A stretch of DNA of 39,703 nucleotides from an uncultured Faecalibacterium sp. (GCA_937917475.1 CALDNF010000184.1:1-39703); one strand, 5' to 3'; positions 14,405 through 23,114 are shown, counted from the first letter of the stretch. Numbers and translations: made by a program. Notes: generated by a model from the letters alone, not told the origin.

Positions 14405-15790
14405 ATGGGCGAAAAAAAGAATGTCCGACCCTTCTCCATGCTGGATAAGATCGGCTACACCCTCGGCGACCTTGGCTGCTGCTTTACCGAGCAGTACCGG
14501 GCCATGTATCTTTCCATCTTTTATACCCTGATCTTGCAGGTCAACCCCTTCCATGTGGGCATCCTGCTGCTCATCACCAAGATCTGGGATGCAGTCAACG
14601 ACCCCATCATCGGTGCCATCGTGGACTCCCGCAAGGCCACCAAGGGCGGTAAGTTCATTCCGTGGATCCGGGCGTTCTCCTTCCCCATGGCCGTGCTCTG
14701 CGTGCTGGGCTTTGTGAATGTCAGCAACATCAACTACGGCCTGCGGCTGGCCTATATGTTCATCACCTATGTTCTGTATGAGGCTCTGTACACCTGCGTC
14801 AATGTGCCTTTTGGCACTCTGTCCAGCGTCATGACCGATGATGTGAAGCAGCGCACCGCCCTGTCCCGCTACCGCAGCCTGGGCGGCACCATCTTCATGA
14901 CCGTCATGGTCATGGTTGGCCCCCTGTTCCTGTATGTGGACAACAAGCCCGTGGCTGGCCGCTTCCTGATGCTGGCCTGCATCTGCGCCATGCTGGGCCT
15001 GCTCTGCCTCCAGATCACCTGTGTCTGGTGCAAAGAGCGTGTGGAAGTGCCCGAGCGTCCCGCCGGTGAAAAGCTGAACTATCTGCAGGTCCTCAAGCAG
15101 ATCTCCCACAACAAGGCTCTGCTGGGTGTCATGTTCTTCAGCCTGACCGGCATGATCGGTGCATCCATCGTGAACGGTCTGAACACCTACCTGTACAAGG
15201 ATTTCTTTGGCAACGTCAAAATTCAGGCGGTTTCCGGTATGCTCAGCGTTCTGTATGCGGTTCTGTCCTTTGCCATTACCCAGCCCCTTGCCAATAAGTT
15301 CGGCAAAAAAGAGTGGTGCTGCATGGGCGCAGGCTTTGCTGCCATCGTCTTTGGCGTGCTGTTCTTCTTCCCCATCCACAACCCGGTCATGTTCATCATC
15401 ATCAACGGCATCTGCTATCTGGGTGCTTCCGGTATGCAGGTCCTGATCTGGGCTATGGTCAATGACGCCATCGACTACCACGAGCTGCAGACCGGCGAGC
15501 GGAACGAGGGCATTGTTTACTCCACCTATTCCTTCTTCCGCAAGCTTGCCAGTGCCATCTCCGGCAGCCTGTCCAGCTTTGTTCTGGGTGCCATCGGCTA
15601 CAACGTCACCGCAGGTGCCGTCCAGACCGCAGGCGTGGTCAATGCCATCTGGAAGAGCTACACAGGCATCTATTTCCTGGGCTACGGCGTGGCAGTTGCC
15701 ATCCTCTTCTTCGTTTACCCCCTGACCAAGCAGAAGACCGCTGAGATGCTCGACGAGCTGAAGGCCCGCCGTGCAGCAAAGGAGCAGTGA
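14405..15790 (+). CDS. GPH-family (MelB-like) cation symporter
   Basis: A 461-residue carrier with about 12 transmembrane segments of the glycoside-pentoside-hexuronide:cation symporter family within the major facilitator superfamily. Supporting motifs are IGYTLGDLGCCF at the start, the helix IV signature WDAVNDPIIGAIVD with its cation-site aspartates, the cytoplasmic loop SRKATKGGKFIPWI, and the mid-protein VPFGTLSSVMTDDVKQRTALSRYRS. The C-terminus is a basic helix. The ribosome binding site AAGGAGG precedes the ATG. It is the first gene of a tight operon with an esterase (3 bp gap) and an enoate reductase (24 bp gap), so the cargo is probably a glycoside or ester with an unsaturated acid rather than a simple sugar. 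The exact substrate is unknown. Confidence 0.9.
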   Translation: MGEKKNVRPFSMLDKIGYTLGDLGCCFTEQYRAMYLSIFYTLILQVNPFHVGILLLITKIWDAVNDPIIGAIVDSRKATKGGKFIPWIRAFSFPMAVLCVLGFVNVSNINYGLRLAYMFITYVLYEALYTCVNVPFGTLSSVMTDDVKQRTALSRYRSLGGTIFMTVMVMVGPLFLYVDNKPVAGRFLMLACICAMLGLLCLQITCVWCKERVEVPERPAGEKLNYLQVLKQISHNKALLGVMFFSLTGMIGASIVNGLNTYLYKDFFGNVKIQAVSGMLSVLYAVLSFAITQPLANKFGKKEWCCMGAGFAAIVFGVLFFFPIHNPVMFIIINGICYLGASGMQVLIWAMVNDAIDYHELQTGERNEGIVYSTYSFFRKLASAISGSLSSFVLGAIGYNVTAGAVQTAGVVNAIWKSYTGIYFLGYGVAVAILFFVYPLTKQKTAEMLDELKARRAAKEQ

Positions 15791-15793
15791 TCC

Positions 15794-16549
15794 ATGAAAA
15801 TTCTTCAAGTTCAATTTGAAAACCGTGCGGGACACACCCTCCGGGGCATCGTGACCCTGCCCGATACCGACGGCCCGGTGCCCTTTGTGGTCCATCTCCA
15901 TTGCTTTGCGGGCAGCTGCGGCGGTTACAAATCCATGTATGTCCACCTCTCCCGGGCTCTGGCAAAACAGGGCATCGGCAGCGTCCGGTTTGACTTTTAC
16001 GGCAACGGCGAGAGCGACGGCGAGTTTGAGGATATGGGCTTTGACGGCCTGCTGACCGATGCCGCCGATATCTTTGCATGGGCTGCAAAACAGCCCTACG
16101 TGGACAGCGAAAAGCTGTTCCTCTCGGGCCAGAGCATGGGCGGCTACATCGCCGCATCCTCTGCACCGCAGCTCAAGCCCCACGGTCTGGTGCTGCTCTG
16201 CCCGGGTGCCGGAATGTGGTTTGGCTGTGCCCAGCGAGCCGACGGCGTGGTCCAGACCGGCCACGACTATGCCGACCTTGAGGGTCTGTGCTACAAGATG
16301 GCCTTCAACTATGAGATGGCAAAACACCCCGACCCCTTTACCGAGGCACAGAACTACGGCGGCCCGGTGCTGATCCTGCGGGCCGACGATGACCGTCTGG
16401 TAGACGAGGGCACCTGTGCCCGGTATGCCGAGGACTACATCGACCCGGAGCTGCACACTGTGGCAGGCGGCGGGCACAACTTTGCCACCATGGCTGCCCG
16501 GGCAGCTGTGGAAGAGGTTGTGGCAGCCTTTATCAAAAAGCATATCTGA
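15794..16549 (+). CDS. Alpha/beta hydrolase, cinnamoyl/feruloyl esterase-like
   Basis: A 251-residue cytoplasmic alpha/beta hydrolase. The nucleophile elbow is GQSMGG near residue 115, the aspartate region is LRADDDRLVDE and the histidine is AGGGHNF, completing a catalytic triad. The N-terminal block (HCFAGSCGGYKSMYVHLSRALAKQGIGSVRFDFYGNGESDGEFEDM) is the pattern of the Est1E/LJ0536 cinnamoyl-esterase group, where it reads HGFTG...LSRALxxxGIxSVRFDFxGxGESDGxFxxM. No signal peptide is present, so the substrate must be imported first, consistent with the symporter upstream. Its ribosome binding site lies inside the end of the symporter gene. Activity on hydroxycinnamoyl esters is an inference from family and neighbours. 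Confidence 0.85.
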   Translation: MKILQVQFENRAGHTLRGIVTLPDTDGPVPFVVHLHCFAGSCGGYKSMYVHLSRALAKQGIGSVRFDFYGNGESDGEFEDMGFDGLLTDAADIFAWAAKQPYVDSEKLFLSGQSMGGYIAASSAPQLKPHGLVLLCPGAGMWFGCAQRADGVVQTGHDYADLEGLCYKMAFNYEMAKHPDPFTEAQNYGGPVLILRADDDRLVDEGTCARYAEDYIDPELHTVAGGGHNFATMAARAAVEEVVAAFIKKHI

Positions 16550-16573
16550 ACCAAACGCAGGGAGGCGTTGCAT

Positions 16574-18499
16574 ATGAATCCGATGATCCTTCAGTCCATT
16601 GAAGTGGGTGGACAGACCTTTAAAAACCGCATCATGTTCCCCCCGCTGACCACCGGCTATGAGAAGAACGGCATGATCAGCGAGCAGGATATGGGCTTCT
16701 ACACCCGGCTGGCAAAGGGCGGTGTGGGCTATATCGTTCTGGGCGATGTGGCCCCCATCAACAGCTTTTCGCCCACACCCAAGCTGTTTGACGACAGCCA
16801 GATCCCGGCGTTCAAGGCTCTGGCCGACAGCGTGCACGCCTATGGTGCAAAGCTGGGTGTCCAGATCTTCCACCCGGAGTATGATGTGGATGCCATCAAC
16901 AGCCTGTTCATGCAGAAGAAATTTGATGAGATGCGTCAGCGTCTCCACCACGATATGATGTTCTTCACCGATGAGGTCAGTGAAGAGATGCTGCTGGCCA
17001 TCATCGATAAGATGTGTGCCTGCGCAGTCCGTGCCCAGAAGGCGGGCGTGGATGTCATACAGATCCATGGTGACCGTCTCACCGGCTGCCTGTGCTCCAG
17101 CCGGATGAACCACCGCACCGACAAGTTTGGCGGAAGCCTTGAGAACCGCTGCCGCTTTGCCCGGATGCTGGTGCAGGCCATCCGCAAGGCAGTGCCCGGC
17201 ATGGTTATCGACTACAAGCTCTCCATCGTCACCCCGCAGCGGGGCAAGGGCGGTGTAGATCAGGCGGACGCTGTTCAGTTTGCCCATTGGCTGGAAGAGG
17301 ACGGCGTGGATATGTTCCATGTCGCGCAGGCCAACCATACCGGCAACATGGCCGACACCATCCCGCCCATGGGCGTGCAGCCTTATGGCTTCTTTGTGGA
17401 CATCGCCGGTCAGATCAAGCAGGCCGTCAAGGTCCCGGTCAGCACGGTGGGCCGGATCGTAGATGCTGAGATGGCAGAGCGGGTCCTCGAGAGCGGCATG
17501 GCAGACATCGTGGCTCTGGGCCGTCCGCTGCTGGCCGACCCCGAATGGGGCACCAAGATCGCCGAGGGCCGCAGCTGCGACATCCGCCGCTGCATCAGCT
17601 GCAACAAGGGCTGCACCGATTCCATCCAGAACCGGCAGTTCCTCTCCTGTGTGCTGAACGCCGAGAACGGCTATGAGAATACCCGCAGCATCGTCCCCGC
17701 CGAACAGAAAAAGAAGGTGGCGGTTCTTGGCGGCGGCCCTGCCGGTCTGGAAGCTGCCCGGGTGGCCGCACTCCGTGGCCACGATGTGACCCTGTTTGAA
17801 AAGACCACCTCGCTGGGCGGTCAGCTGAACATTGCCTGTGTGCCTCCCCGCAAGGAAGAGATGCGCCGGGCTGCACAGGACCTCATTCATGCAGTATGCA
17901 AGGCAGGCGTCAAGCTCCGCCTTGCACAGGCCCCCACTGCGCAGGAGCTGGCTGATGCAGGCTTTGAGGCAGTCATCAACGCCGTGGGTGCCCACAGCGC
18001 AGCCCCGAAGATCCCCGGCATCGACAACGTGAATGTGGCCGATGCGTGGAAAGTGCTGGCCGGAGAACAGCAGGTCTACGGCAAGGTGGCCGTCATCGGC
18101 GGCGGCATGGTGGGCTGTGAGACCGCAGAGTATCTTGCTGCCCGGGGCTGCAAGGTCTCGGTGGTGGAGATGATGGATAAGATCGCAGCAGGGGAGAGCA
18201 GCACCATTCTGCCCACTCTGATGGAAAACTACAAGGCTTACGGCGTGGCGCAGTATCCCGGCCATAAGGTCATGGAGTTCACCCTGTCTGCTGTCGTCTG
18301 CGAGAACAAGGACGGCGAGACCGTCACCATTCCCTGCGACTATATCGTTCTGGCCATGGGCGCACGCTCCAATGCCTTTGACGCCGCTGCGCTGGAAGCT
18401 GCCGGTGTGCCGGTCTATGCCATCGGCGATGCAGCAGGCAAGGCTGCGGATATCTCCAATGCCATCCGCACCGGTTACGATACCGCCTGCCAGCTGTAA
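16574..18499 (+). CDS. Fe-S flavin enoate reductase of the Old Yellow Enzyme/BaiCD-FadH type
   Basis: A 641-residue protein with the three-part layout of 2-enoate and 2,4-dienoyl-CoA reductases. An N-terminal FMN TIM barrel (FKNRIMFPPLTTGYEKNGMI...DKFGGSLENR) is followed by four cysteines for a 4Fe-4S cluster (RRCISCNKGC then LSCVLN, residues about 337-360). C-terminal FAD/NAD(P)-binding folds have VAVLGGGPAGLEAA, VAVIGGGMVGCETAEYLA and YAIGDAAGK. It should reduce an activated C=C bond with NAD(P)H. The segment IHGDRLTGCLCSSRMNHRTD replaces the usual HGAHGYL(I/L)xQF, so the tyrosine used as proton donor in E. coli FadH seems to be missing. The start is the ATG at 16574, 8 bp after GGAGG. It is the last gene of the operon with the symporter and esterase. 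Confidence 0.9.
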   Translation: MNPMILQSIEVGGQTFKNRIMFPPLTTGYEKNGMISEQDMGFYTRLAKGGVGYIVLGDVAPINSFSPTPKLFDDSQIPAFKALADSVHAYGAKLGVQIFHPEYDVDAINSLFMQKKFDEMRQRLHHDMMFFTDEVSEEMLLAIIDKMCACAVRAQKAGVDVIQIHGDRLTGCLCSSRMNHRTDKFGGSLENRCRFARMLVQAIRKAVPGMVIDYKLSIVTPQRGKGGVDQADAVQFAHWLEEDGVDMFHVAQANHTGNMADTIPPMGVQPYGFFVDIAGQIKQAVKVPVSTVGRIVDAEMAERVLESGMADIVALGRPLLADPEWGTKIAEGRSCDIRRCISCNKGCTDSIQNRQFLSCVLNAENGYENTRSIVPAEQKKKVAVLGGGPAGLEAARVAALRGHDVTLFEKTTSLGGQLNIACVPPRKEEMRRAAQDLIHAVCKAGVKLRLAQAPTAQELADAGFEAVINAVGAHSAAPKIPGIDNVNVADAWKVLAGEQQVYGKVAVIGGGMVGCETAEYLAARGCKVSVVEMMDKIAAGESSTILPTLMENYKAYGVAQYPGHKVMEFTLSAVVCENKDGETVTIPCDYIVLAMGARSNAFDAAALEAAGVPVYAIGDAAGKAADISNAIRTGYDTACQL

Positions 18500-18544
18500 T
18501 TTCTGACATTTCTCATTTCATTTCTCGTTTCCTTACGCAAAAAG

Positions 18545-18577
18545 GGAAGCCGGGCTTCAAAACCCGGCTTCCTTTTT
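18545..18577. terminator. Bidirectional terminator between enoate reductase and LacI genes
   Basis: GGAAGCCGGG (18545-18554) pairs with CCCGGCTTCC (18563-18572). TTTTT follows on the plus strand and an A-run precedes it, which gives a T-run on the minus strand. It can end both convergent units. Confidence 0.9.
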
Positions 18578-18592
18578 GTTTGTTCTGTTGTA

Positions 18593-19579
18593 TTACCGTG
18601 CGGTGGACTCCCGCTCCACAAGGGTAAAGCCCAGCTTGGTCTCCCGGGGCACCATGTCGGGGGAGTTCAGCTTTTCCAGCAGCATTTCCGCAGCCACCCG
18701 GCCGCTTTCCTCGTAGGCGTAGCGGACGCTGGTGATGGAGGGAGAGCAGACCCGGCAGAGGGTGCTGTCGCCCTGACCGGTCAGCAGTACATCTTCGGGC
18801 ACCCGCTTGCCGATGCTCCGCAGGTATTGCAGAGCTCCGACCGCCATCCGGCTGGTGGCACAGACGATGGCATCCAGCGGGCCGTAGGCCTCCCAGAGCT
18901 CTTTGGTCTTTTCCTCACCGGACTCGATGCTGAACTGGGCGATGCAGCAGTGTTCCGCCTGCTCATCCAGTCCGGCGGCACGGACGGCGTCGCAGTAGGC
19001 ACGGTGACGCTCCTGCCCTACGGCCCGGTCCTCGGGCAGGGCACCCAGATAGCCCAGACGGCGGCAGCCCTTGGAGAGCACCAGATTGGTAGCTTCGAGG
19101 ATGGCATTGTAGTCGTCGTGATAGACGCAGGAGTAACCGCTGAGCTGCTGACCGACGATGACCACCGGAACCCGGCAGCTGCGCAGTGCGGTATGATGCT
19201 GGGGGGTAAAGACCGTGGCAATGAAAATGATGCCATCCACCCGCTGCTCGTTGAAGATCTCCAGCGATTCCAGCTCCTTGACCGGGTCGTTGAATGTGTC
19301 AGCCAGCAGAGTCTGATAGCCGCTTTTTTCCAGCACGCTGATGATGCCGGCCACCACGTTGCTGACGGAATAGGAATCGATCTTGGGCAGGACGATGCCG
19401 ATGGTTTTGGTCTTGCCGGTGCGGAGCATCTGTGCCTGCACCGAAGGACGGTAGCCGGTCTCGGCGATCACCTTTGCAATGGCCTCCCGCTTTTCGGCGG
19501 AGAGATAGCCGTGATTAAGGTAGCGGGACACGGCTGTATTGGAAACGCCCGCAAGTTTTGCGATCTCAGAAATGGTCAT
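18593..19579 (-). CDS. LacI family transcriptional regulator of the PTS/GH13 operon
   Basis: A 328-residue repressor. The N-terminal helix-turn-helix is MTISEIAKLAGVSNTAVSRYLNHGYLSAEKREAI, followed by the hinge RPSVQAQMLRTGKTKTIGIVLP and a periplasmic-binding-like effector domain (SYSVSNVVAGIISVLEKSGYQTLLADT). This resembles sucrose-type regulators (ScrR/SacR). The ATG is preceded by CAGGAGA. It lies 90 bp behind the amylosucrase-like gene with possible own expression. A perfect 8-bp inverted repeat lies in its leader. A 14-bp motif shared by the PTS and HAD promoters is the candidate operator. Confidence 0.88.
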   Translation of the reverse strand: MTISEIAKLAGVSNTAVSRYLNHGYLSAEKREAIAKVIAETGYRPSVQAQMLRTGKTKTIGIVLPKIDSYSVSNVVAGIISVLEKSGYQTLLADTFNDPVKELESLEIFNEQRVDGIIFIATVFTPQHHTALRSCRVPVVIVGQQLSGYSCVYHDDYNAILEATNLVLSKGCRRLGYLGALPEDRAVGQERHRAYCDAVRAAGLDEQAEHCCIAQFSIESGEEKTKELWEAYGPLDAIVCATSRMAVGALQYLRSIGKRVPEDVLLTGQGDSTLCRVCSPSITSVRYAYEESGRVAAEMLLEKLNSPDMVPRETKLGFTLVERESTAR

Positions 19580-19592
19580 GATATTCTCCTGC

Positions 19593-19617
19593 GTAAATGA
19601 CTGAAAACTTCATTTAC
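19593..19617 (-). repeat. Inverted repeat in the leader of the LacI gene
   Basis: GTAAATGA (19593-19600) and TCATTTAC (19610-19617) are perfect complements separated by 9 bp. A weak minus-strand -10 (TATAGT) overlaps its upstream edge. It could be an autoregulatory operator or an mRNA hairpin just before the ribosome binding site. Confidence 0.5.
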
Positions 19618-19669
19618 TATAACACATTTCGCCGCAATTTACCAGTGCAGGAAGCACACTTTACAATGC

Positions 19670-21547
19670 TTAAAGCGGGGCTTTGATCTCCTCGGGGTCG
19701 GGCATGAACTGCTGCGCCATGTAGAAAGAGCCGTAGGCAGGGATGGTCAGATCTTCCAATACTGCACGGTTCCCGGTGAGCAGGTCGGTAAATTCGCCCT
19801 TATCATACGGCAAAGTCACGGTCCTGTCAATTTCGCTGAAATTGAAGATTCCGATGATCTTTTCCTTCTCGGCGTATCGGCCAATGGCCAGAACGGCGTT
19901 GTCGCCGGTGTCCAGTGTCCATACATCGGCTCCAAGGTCAAAGGCGGGGTGGCTGCGGCGGATGGCCTCCAGCTTTTTCAGCCCGCAGAACACCTTTCCC
20001 TCAGGGGTGGAGGTGTCCTCGCAGTGAGCGGCGATCTCCCAATTCAGCTTGCCCCGGTGGACATACCGGCTGTCCTGCGCCTTGTTGGGGTCGTTCTTGT
20101 AGCTGTAATCGTTCACCTGCGCGATCTCATCTCCGCTGTAAAGCATGGGGATGCCGCTCTGAAGCAGCATCATGGCGTGGAGAGTCAGGTCAAACCGGAC
20201 CGCCCGCTCCATGGCGGCGGCATCCTGCTCAAAGCCTGCCTTTTCGATGCCGCAGAGGCTTGCGGTGGTGGCACAGAACCGGGCATCGCCGGTCACGGGG
20301 TCGTCGTTGTACAGCTCGCCCCGGCTGTTGCTGCCGCCCTCAAGTCCCAGAAAATACCGGTTGAGATACTTCTTGTGTGCCACTTCTTCAAAGCCCCACT
20401 GCTTGAGGGTGTCAAAGTCCAGCCCCCAGCCGATATCATCGTGGCAGCGCAGGTAATTGAGGAAAACGTAATCTTTGGGCAGGGCGTTCACAGCATCCAG
20501 CTGACGGCGGAGCAGCCGGGTGTCCCGGGTGGCGACGGTGTGCCATGTGGTGCACATGGTGGTTACATTATACAAAAGATGGCACTCGGGTTTGTCTACC
20601 GTGCCGAAATAGGGCACTACCTTGGCCGGTTCCATGACCACTTCGCCCAGCAGAATGACGCTGGGGCAGACGATCTCGCCGATCATCCGCATCATCCGGA
20701 CGATGGTGTGCACCTTGGGCAGATTGCGGCAGCTGGTGCCCAGCTCCTTCCAGATATAAGGCACGGCGTCGATCCGGATGATATCCATGCCCCGGTTGGC
20801 AAGGTAGAGATAATTGTACATCATCTCGTTGAATACCCGGGGGTTGCGGTAGTTCAGATCCCACTGGTAGGGATAGAAGGTGGTCATGACATAGTGTCCG
20901 CATTCCGGCAGCCATGTGAAGTTGCCCGGAGCCGTGGTGGGGAACACCTGCGGCACGGTCTTTTCGTACTCCTGCGGAATGGCGGGATCGGCATAGAAGA
21001 AGTAGCGGCTCATGTACTCGCCGTCTCCGGCCCGGGCCCGCTTGGCCCACTCGTGGTCGGAACTGGTGTGGTTCATTACAAAGTCCATGCAGACATTGAT
21101 GCCTTTTTTGTGGCAGGCTGCGGTGAGCTGCTCCAGATCCTCCATGGTGCCAAGGTCAGGCCGGACGGTGCGGAAATCGGCCACGGCATAGCCGCCGTCG
21201 CTCCGCTCGGGCACGGTATTCAAAAAGGGCATCAGGTGCAGACAGTTGATGCCGGCCTTTTCCAGATAGGGCAGCTTGCTCTGCACACCCTTGAGGTTCC
21301 CGGCAAAATTGTCGATGTACATCATCATGCCCACAAGGTCGCTGCTCTTGTACCAGTTGGGGTCTGCTTCCCGGTCAAGGTCCCGCTGGCGCAGGGCCGG
21401 GGAACGCTGTTCGGCGTAATAGTGAAGCATTTCACAGAGCTCGGCAAACATGGAGTCGTTGCCGTACAGCTCCATATAGAGCCAGCGCAGCTCATCCAGA
21501 TGGCGGTTCAGCCGACGCTGAAACAGGGTCTCTTCTTTTTTATTCAT
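19670..21547 (-). CDS. GH13 alpha-glucosyl enzyme, amylosucrase-like
   Basis: A 625-residue cytoplasmic GH13 enzyme, collinear with amylosucrase (GH13_4, about 636 residues). An N-terminal helical domain (FQRRLNRHLDELRWLYMELYGND) is followed by a (beta/alpha)8 barrel with VGMMMYIDNFAGNLKGVQSKLPYL, SDGGYAVADFRTVRPDLGTM and DFVMNHTSSDHEWAKRARAGD. The nucleophile is the Asp in DIIRIDAVPYIWK, the acid/base is the Glu in LLGEVV, and the third carboxylate is in RCHDDIGW. Amylosucrases split sucrose and transfer glucose to a glucan, while close relatives hydrolyse sucrose. The gene is 50 bp downstream of a sucrose-type PTS permease, which would deliver sucrose 6-phosphate; this makes the true substrate uncertain. 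No signal peptide. Confidence 0.87.
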   Translation of the reverse strand: MNKKEETLFQRRLNRHLDELRWLYMELYGNDSMFAELCEMLHYYAEQRSPALRQRDLDREADPNWYKSSDLVGMMMYIDNFAGNLKGVQSKLPYLEKAGINCLHLMPFLNTVPERSDGGYAVADFRTVRPDLGTMEDLEQLTAACHKKGINVCMDFVMNHTSSDHEWAKRARAGDGEYMSRYFFYADPAIPQEYEKTVPQVFPTTAPGNFTWLPECGHYVMTTFYPYQWDLNYRNPRVFNEMMYNYLYLANRGMDIIRIDAVPYIWKELGTSCRNLPKVHTIVRMMRMIGEIVCPSVILLGEVVMEPAKVVPYFGTVDKPECHLLYNVTTMCTTWHTVATRDTRLLRRQLDAVNALPKDYVFLNYLRCHDDIGWGLDFDTLKQWGFEEVAHKKYLNRYFLGLEGGSNSRGELYNDDPVTGDARFCATTASLCGIEKAGFEQDAAAMERAVRFDLTLHAMMLLQSGIPMLYSGDEIAQVNDYSYKNDPNKAQDSRYVHRGKLNWEIAAHCEDTSTPEGKVFCGLKKLEAIRRSHPAFDLGADVWTLDTGDNAVLAIGRYAEKEKIIGIFNFSEIDRTVTLPYDKGEFTDLLTGNRAVLEDLTIPAYGSFYMAQQFMPDPEEIKAPL

Positions 21548-21597
21548 GGATCATTTCCTCCAGTTTGCGCAGGATGCGGGATGTTTTCCGTCCGGGT

Positions 21598-22989
21598 TCA
21601 GACCGCAGCGGTCTCTTTTTCAACGGCCTCTTCCTTCCAGAAGATCCAGGTCAAGGCAAAGGCCACGCCGCCGGAAATCAGCAGCATTGCGGCATAGGGC
21701 AGCAGGTAGTCGCCCACGATCAGGAAGCCCGGGATGCCGGTGACGCCGTAAGCGGTGGCACCGATGCCCATGATGGAGCCGAACCATGCGCCCACGGCAC
21801 CGCCCACCATACCGCAGACCAGAGGCTTGACATAACGGAGGTTGACACCAAAGATGGCAGGCTCGGTGATGCCCAGAGCAGCGGAGAGGGCAGAGGGGAT
21901 GGCGATGGTCTTATTCTTGGGGTCCTTGGATTTGAGGGCTACGGCGAGGCAGGCACCGCACTGTGCAAAGTTGGCGGCGGAAGCAATGGGCATCCAGATG
22001 TTCAGGCTGCCCTCAGAGAGCAGGCCGGCTTCGATGACGTTGTACATATGATGCAGGCCGCAGACGACGGTGAGAGGATAGATGGCACCCATGACCAGAG
22101 AACCGACGCCAAAGCCCACAGTGATGAGCCACTTGGCAAAGGTGAGGATGTAGGTCTCGGCAGTAGAGAAGATGGGTCCGATGATGGTGAAGGTAAGGAA
22201 GGTGGTCAGCAGCACGGTGCACAGCGGGGTGACAAAGAGGTCAATGACTTCAGGAACGTGCTTGTGAAGCCATTTTTCGATCTGAGACATGAGCCAGACC
22301 GCAATGATGACCGGGATGACATGGCCCTGATAGCCCACCTGCTTGACATTGAAGCAGAGCAGATGCCAGACCGGGATGCTGTCGGCAGAGGCCACGGCCC
22401 ATGCATTGATGAGGGATGAGTGGATCATGCTCAGACCCACGACACCGCCCAAAAAGATGTTGCCGCCGAAGACCCGGGCTGTGGAGACGGCAACCAGAAC
22501 AGGCAGGTAGGCAAAGGCAGTGTTGGAGACCAGATCAAGGAAGCCGTACCAGTCGGTGGAAGCAAAGACCGGAATGGCCTTGCCCAGAGCTTCCACCAGA
22601 CCCATCATCAGGCCGGAAGCTACGATGGCAGGCAGAATGGGCACGAACACGTCACCCAGTGCCTTGACCAGCCGTTGGGGCAGAGGCATAGATTTGGCGG
22701 CAGCGGCCTTTACGTCGTCCTTGGTGGCGGCGGTCATGCCGGAGACTTTCAAAAACTCATCGTACACCTTATTGACGGTGCCGGTGCCGATGATCATCTG
22801 GAGCTGGCCGTTGGAGCTGAACACGCCCTTGACGCCCTCAATGTTCTCCAGCTTTTTCATGTCTACCTTGCTGTTATCCACTGTGACCAGCCGCAGACGG
22901 GTGGCGCAGTGAGCCGCAGAAACGATGTTTTCCCGCCCGCCCAGAGTCTCATAAATTTCTTTGGCGCAGGCTGCATAATCAAGTGCCAT
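21598..22989 (-). CDS. PTS EIIBC component, sucrose/beta-glucoside family
   Basis: A 463-residue phosphotransferase permease. The EIIB domain (about 1-90) contains the phosphorylated cysteine in AAHCATRLRL. The EIIC domain follows from about 105, with many helices and the signature GITEPAIFGVNLRYVKPLVCGM. No EIIA domain is present, so a general EIIA must act in trans, as for ScrA. The start is the ATG at 22989 (MALDYAACAKEI) with GGGAGG upstream; a longer in-frame extension covers the promoter and is rejected. It is the first gene of the operon with the GH13 enzyme. Sucrose or another alpha-glucoside such as trehalose is the likely cargo. Confidence 0.9.
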   Translation of the reverse strand: MALDYAACAKEIYETLGGRENIVSAAHCATRLRLVTVDNSKVDMKKLENIEGVKGVFSSNGQLQMIIGTGTVNKVYDEFLKVSGMTAATKDDVKAAAAKSMPLPQRLVKALGDVFVPILPAIVASGLMMGLVEALGKAIPVFASTDWYGFLDLVSNTAFAYLPVLVAVSTARVFGGNIFLGGVVGLSMIHSSLINAWAVASADSIPVWHLLCFNVKQVGYQGHVIPVIIAVWLMSQIEKWLHKHVPEVIDLFVTPLCTVLLTTFLTFTIIGPIFSTAETYILTFAKWLITVGFGVGSLVMGAIYPLTVVCGLHHMYNVIEAGLLSEGSLNIWMPIASAANFAQCGACLAVALKSKDPKNKTIAIPSALSAALGITEPAIFGVNLRYVKPLVCGMVGGAVGAWFGSIMGIGATAYGVTGIPGFLIVGDYLLPYAAMLLISGGVAFALTWIFWKEEAVEKETAAV

Positions 22990-23058
22990 ACTGTTTTCCT
23001 CCCAGAATTTTTTGCTTGTGTGTGGTGATGGAATGTCTGAGACGGTTTCACGTTTTAT

Positions 23059-23114
23059 GTGGAATCGTTTTCTCTTTCTGACACTATTGTATGATTTTGT
23101 GAACAGTTTGTAAA
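23059..23114 (-). promoter_or_regulatory. Promoter and candidate LacI operator of the PTS operon
   Basis: On the minus strand TTTACA (23114-23109) and TACAAT (23091-23086) are 17 bp apart. About 13 bp after the -10 lies GAAAACGATTCCAC (23072-23059), centred on CG as LacI-family operators are. It is almost identical to a motif in the HAD promoter. Confidence 0.65.

Noticed and set aside
14402..18265. 1287-codon open frame on the minus strand
   Set aside because: It is the antisense of the symporter, esterase and enoate reductase genes. Its His/Gly/Ala/Val-rich composition is typical of the complement of GC-rich coding sequence.
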